From the NCBI GenBank assembly GCA_013815785.1, contig JACDFO010000004.1, positions 1 through 32,469 of the forward strand: DNA of 32,469 bases. The letters are read 5' to 3'. The notes below the pieces were generated by a model. The model saw only the letters and a list, made by a program, of their open reading frames with translations. It was not told where the DNA came from and did not search any database. Below, one piece after another: positions 29,330-32,469 of the stretch. Position 1 is the stretch's first letter. The number at the start of each line of letters is the position of its first letter. A program made the position numbers and the translations under genes. Source of the stretch: Candidatus Saccharimonadota bacterium (GTDB lineage Bacteria > Patescibacteriota > Saccharimonadia > Saccharimonadales > JACDFO01).

Positions 29330-30609
29330 ATAGACTCCCTAAGTTAGTCAGAGTGTTCTTTATCGGCGCAGGTTTGGCAATGATATTGACCCTACTACAA
29401 AGTCCCCAAAAAGCCAGCGCCAATACGCTGCCGAGTACTTACGATGTTCCGATGATTCCTTGTGGGGACGGCACGTTTACTCGATATGTAAACTATATAA
29501 CTTCGCCCGATCTAGTCGATGAAGGCGGCGGAAATTTTAGTGTTGCAACGGCCATCAACCAGATCACATTCAATACCTATGCAGCCTCAAACTACGCGTG
29601 TCCTACAGTTAACCCTGCTACCCGTGGTCCTGCATATCTGCATCACGAAGACTTCATATTTAATGGATCGCAAACAATTTCTGGGGGAGCGGCTTCCGCA
29701 AATAGTACCTGGGGTTATCGAGGTAGTTCGGGGTGGCAATTTACTAGGTCGTTCACTGTTACTCTTAACCCCGGAGTCAACACGCTAAATCTCCGACTTG
29801 CGGGTGATACTTGCACAGCGGTTAACAGTAATCCATGCTCCAATTATCCAATCACAGGTATATCGAACAACGTAGTACGTATTACCTTCAATCAGGACAG
29901 AGCTTCTTGCACTATTACCGCACCTAACACCCTAAGCCCAGGCCAATCTTTTAGCGCATCTTTTACAGCAACGAACGCTGGTGGTGTTGTTTGGTCGGTG
30001 CATCCCACCAATACCAACCGCTGGCGGTTGGGTAAGTCAAACCCGCGTACGTTCCCAGCAAACAATGGTACGTGGGGAACGACAAGGGTTGAAATACCCG
30101 GCTATCCGGGTTTAGGGCTTGTGGTTTATCCTGGTCAAACATCGCCCAGTAGTTCATCAACCCCAACCACGTTTACTCAAAGCTTTACCGCGCCCACGAC
30201 CCCAGGTACCTATAATTTTGACTGGGAAGTGGTCAGGGAGAATGTTTACTGGGTTGGTAGTCCCTGTAGTAAATCTATTATCGTAGCTACCGCGACTCCA
30301 ACATTGTCATGCAACGGAACTCCAAACAGCGTGGCAATCAATACCAATGTAACTTTTAGTGTAGACAGTACTTCAACTGCGACAGGCCCGGTAGCATGGG
30401 GTGGTATGCTAGGGGCTAATTCCAGTCCGGGAACAGGCACATCGTTTATAACAACATATCCAACAACTGGAACAAAAACAGTCGACGTAACACGGCAAGG
30501 TGTTCCTGATAGTTGTAGCGTTAATGTCACAGCTACACCCCCAACATCTGGCGGGCTCCGGAGGCTTGGTCCATGGGACTCTATAACAAACTTGCCACCG
30601 GTACTGTAG
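29326..30609 (+). CDS. Secreted multi-domain Ig-like surface protein
   Basis: A 427-aa protein starting at the ATG that follows a strong GGAGGGG ribosome binding site (29312-29318). A signal peptide or anchor covers about 5-33 (VFFIGAGLAMILTLL, then QKASA before the mature part). The outside part reads as beta-sandwich domains: an N-terminal region with several Cys (about 35-190), a domain of about 100 residues (195-315) with FSASFTATNAGGVVW, VYPGQ, FTQSFTAPTTPGTYNFDWEV that resembles NBR1-type Ig-like domains, and a PKD-like domain (about 325-405; VTFSVDST, GTKTVDVTRQG, CSVNV). No LPXTG or C-terminal helix follows. Asn/Ser/Thr/Pro-rich, suited to adhesion or a surface layer; function is inference. 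Confidence 0.8.
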   Translation: MNRLPKLVRVFFIGAGLAMILTLLQSPQKASANTLPSTYDVPMIPCGDGTFTRYVNYITSPDLVDEGGGNFSVATAINQITFNTYAASNYACPTVNPATRGPAYLHHEDFIFNGSQTISGGAASANSTWGYRGSSGWQFTRSFTVTLNPGVNTLNLRLAGDTCTAVNSNPCSNYPITGISNNVVRITFNQDRASCTITAPNTLSPGQSFSASFTATNAGGVVWSVHPTNTNRWRLGKSNPRTFPANNGTWGTTRVEIPGYPGLGLVVYPGQTSPSSSSTPTTFTQSFTAPTTPGTYNFDWEVVRENVYWVGSPCSKSIIVATATPTLSCNGTPNSVAINTNVTFSVDSTSTATGPVAWGGMLGANSSPGTGTSFITTYPTTGTKTVDVTRQGVPDSCSVNVTATPPTSGGLRRLGPWDSITNLPPVL

Positions 30610-30775
30610 CTACATGCGAGGGTATGGTTAAGCCCAGCGTGTATGTCATGTTCTGGTGAACAGAATACATTAAATATAATTCAGCCTTATATGCACGACC
30701 CAATGACTATAGATGTGGCATCCTAAGTTTGATATACTTTCCGAGTAAGCTAAAAGCGTAAGTGTTAAAGAGACA

Positions 30776-31807
30776 ATGTTTTTAAAGAAAAAATCAAATC
30801 CCGCGCCACCGGCAAAAACCACCGGCGATACTGCTCCGCAGGTGACGGCTAGCCTAATGTTTTCTCGGCCTTCCAAAAACCCCTTTAATTTTATAAAGCA
30901 GCACACCAAACTGGTGTTGTTTATACTGATCGGTGTACTGCTGCTAGCTGGTGGTACGCAGTACTTTATGAATCGAGACGTATACATGATAGTTGCAGGC
31001 CGGGTCATAACTAAAAGCCAATTTAACGAAGCCAAGAAAGCAAATGAAAATTATATAAATGCGGTTGGCGGCTTGGAACAAGGATCGACGGAAGATCCTA
31101 ACTTTGTTAGGAACCAGCTTATATTTATGGCGGCTTTAGAAAACGAGGCAGCAAAAGCAGGTATAACAGTTTCACAAGAAGAAGTCGATACTTCGCTAGC
31201 ACAACTGGCGGCTAGTTTGCCAAAGGAATACAAGCCAAACGAGGAAGGTAGTCCAAGCATTGACCCGGCAAGTAGAGTGCGCAGTTACCAGAAGGATATT
31301 TACGCATGGAGCCCAGCCTACAGTAACGATAAACAAAAAAGCATATTATTGCAGACCAGGTTAAAGACTAAACTTTTGAACCAAATCGACGTTCTCCAAG
31401 TAAGCTTGGTACTAAATCCTAGTTCCGGGCTTGATGCCCAATCAGGCAAAGGCTACCTCCAGGGAAGAATCAGTTCCTTACTGAAAGAGCAAAATGGTAC
31501 ATATGCAGATTTGGTAACCGTTCTTAGGGGTAATAATCAAAACTTAAACGTTGAATTTCTTCCCGATGTAGCTAATATAACCAAGTACCCGGACTTATCT
31601 GCCAAAGCCGGGGAAGTTATTGGCAACCTGACTTCTCCCGGCCAAATCAGCGCAGCAGTGCAGACCGAAGAAAACGTTTTGCAAATATATCGGCTGGAAG
31701 CCTCATCACAAGGTGATTACGACTCGTGGGAGAGCCTTGTAGGTGCTTATGCGAGTAAGGCACACATAATAACTTCGTGGTTTGATTGGAAAAGGTTTAC
31801 GATATGA
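30776..31807 (+). CDS. Membrane-anchored SurA/PrsA N-domain-like protein
   Basis: A 343-aa protein with a basic, Pro-rich cytoplasmic N-terminus, one membrane helix at about 45-62 (KLVLFILIGVLLLAGG) and an outside part that begins VYMIVAGRVITKSQFNEAKK, followed by VRNQLIFMAALENEAAKAGITVSQEEVDTSLAQL. This is the pattern of the SurA/PrsA/PpiD N-terminal chaperone domain. The following 200 residues contain no clear parvulin catalytic domain, so the protein is more likely a chaperone for secreted proteins than a prolyl isomerase. AAAGAG precedes the ATG. The stop overlaps the next start (ATGA), coupling it to the secreted protein downstream. A TATACT at 30733-30738 may be its -10 box, with no convincing -35. 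Confidence 0.8.
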   Translation: MFLKKKSNPAPPAKTTGDTAPQVTASLMFSRPSKNPFNFIKQHTKLVLFILIGVLLLAGGTQYFMNRDVYMIVAGRVITKSQFNEAKKANENYINAVGGLEQGSTEDPNFVRNQLIFMAALENEAAKAGITVSQEEVDTSLAQLAASLPKEYKPNEEGSPSIDPASRVRSYQKDIYAWSPAYSNDKQKSILLQTRLKTKLLNQIDVLQVSLVLNPSSGLDAQSGKGYLQGRISSLLKEQNGTYADLVTVLRGNNQNLNVEFLPDVANITKYPDLSAKAGEVIGNLTSPGQISAAVQTEENVLQIYRLEASSQGDYDSWESLVGAYASKAHIITSWFDWKRFTI

Positions 31808-32469
31808 ACGCACGTCTAGTTAATAGCAGCACCTCGCTGTTTCATCGCGTGAAGTCCAGTATGTATCTCATCCTAATTCTAGTGGCTGTAGGTATGGTAG
31901 CAAACGTTTTGGTATCGCCACCAAAGACAGTTGAAGCTGTTACTGGTGGGCCAGCATGCAGTACTTGGGCAGCTTCTTTTTATGGAATTGACGATACGGC
32001 AACTATAGCTGCCGGCCAAAACCCGTATGGTAATCCAGGTATTGGATACACCGGCCCGAGCAGAAAGCAAATACAATTATCTGCCTCGACATATGTGTCG
32101 ACTTCTCTATCAACCTGCGCACAACCAAGGCCCATGCCGGCAGTAATAACTACGAATAATTGTGCGGCAGGAAGCAGTTCTTGCCCGATAGCACCTCAAC
32201 AGTTTGGTGGCTCAACAGATGCTGATAAAATATCTATGTATCCACCTTCTACTGTGGTTAATGGCGGAATAACATTGACATATATTGGCACGTCGTATGA
32301 AGCGGGAACTGCGGGATACGCAAAACTTACAAATGGCAGGAATTTTCCTTCTAACGCTCAGGTAGGAAGCCTAAACACTGGATTCAGACTAATTTTTCAC
32401 TATGTAAACTGTTCAGACCCATCAGCTGCTTCCTACTGTCCAGCACCTCCACCTCCACCACCTCCACCT
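31804..32469 (+). CDS. Secreted Pro-rich surface protein (3' partial)
   Basis: Open from ATG 31804 to the window end without a stop, 222 codons. The protein has a membrane helix or signal anchor at about 20-38 (MYLILILVAVGMVANVLV) with KTVEAV before the mature part, then a Cys-containing domain (ACSTWAASFYG, DDTATIAAGQNPYGN, TLTYIGTSYEAGTAGYAKLTN) and a poly-proline stretch at the very end. The TWAASFYG segment and later repeats suggest a beta-rich surface domain. It overlaps the SurA-like gene by four bases, so it is a candidate client of that chaperone. The poly-Pro stretch would need EF-P for efficient translation. Confidence 0.8.
   Translation, partial: MNARLVNSSTSLFHRVKSSMYLILILVAVGMVANVLVSPPKTVEAVTGGPACSTWAASFYGIDDTATIAAGQNPYGNPGIGYTGPSRKQIQLSASTYVSTSLSTCAQPRPMPAVITTNNCAAGSSSCPIAPQQFGGSTDADKISMYPPSTVVNGGITLTYIGTSYEAGTAGYAKLTNGRNFPSNAQVGSLNTGFRLIFHYVNCSDPSAASYCPAPPPPPPPP

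Noticed and set aside
1..32469. CRISPR array, rRNA or tRNA genes, transposase or phage genes
   Set aside because: No regularly spaced direct repeats, no tRNA cloverleaf with T-loop signature, no rRNA-like sequence and no transposase or integrase motifs were found on reading both strands; a covariance or profile search could still find a weak one.
32448..32469. Simple CCT/CCA repeat at the window end as an independent repeat element
   Set aside because: It is in frame as poly-proline codons of the last gene, so it is coding low complexity.

Overview
The window looks like a chromosomal segment of a small-genome bacterium of the Candidate Phyla Radiation (Patescibacteria), most plausibly Saccharibacteria (TM7). 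The basis is indirect: compact genes, a PUA-less TruB of 232 aa, the order rpsF-rpsR-ssb, Gram-positive style surface genes (RNase J, an LPRTG sortase substrate, CAP proteins) and many short uncharacterised proteins. TGA is used as a stop (truB, 28745-29329, 30776-31807), so the code is the standard bacterial one and not the TGA=Gly code of Gracilibacteria/Absconditabacteria. The taxonomic call is inference; no rRNA or tRNA gene was seen.

Layout. 1-6176: a translation/RNA/DNA maintenance run on the + strand: end of an unknown gene, truB, an ABC-F ATPase, rpsO-pnp, a small membrane protein and a family-4 type uracil-DNA glycosylase that lacks most Fe-S cysteines. 6205-11379: RNase J, two small unknown genes with near-consensus promoters, and ftsK. 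11578-15371: an unknown 260-aa protein, rpsF-rpsR, ssb, efp and tlyA. 15366-20459: a Crp/Fnr-type regulator, a PH-like protein, a phosphoribosyltransferase-like protein, a membrane-anchored serine hydrolase of the beta-lactamase/DD-peptidase fold, ychF and an unknown protein. 20635-27376: a tandemly duplicated module; each copy has a small anchored Ser/Thr/Pro-rich protein on +, then on - an apolipoprotein N-acyltransferase-like gene preceded in its operon by a CAP/SCP-domain gene, with promoters conserved between the copies. 27538-28517: a GC-richer LPRTG surface-protein gene with a strongly folded leader, flanked by a perfect 15-bp inverted repeat. 28745-end: a surface/secretion cluster (membrane protein, Ig-like secreted protein, SurA-like membrane-anchored chaperone, secreted Pro-rich protein cut by the window end).

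How it fits together. The first half is information processing and RNA turnover (PNPase, RNase J, S15/S6/S18, EF-P). The second half is nearly all cell surface: lipoprotein acylation, secreted CAP proteins, wall-anchored and Ig-like proteins, which would suit an organism living attached to other cells. The most unusual signals are (i) five long imperfect fold-back hairpins in the gaps between 8.3 and 14.1 kb, two of them sharing an 18-nt apex with one mismatch; (ii) the duplicated Lnt/CAP/small-protein module; (iii) the inverted-repeat-flanked LPRTG gene; (iv) a glycosylase that has lost its Fe-S ligands; and (v) promoters placed so close to start codons that several mRNAs should be leaderless.
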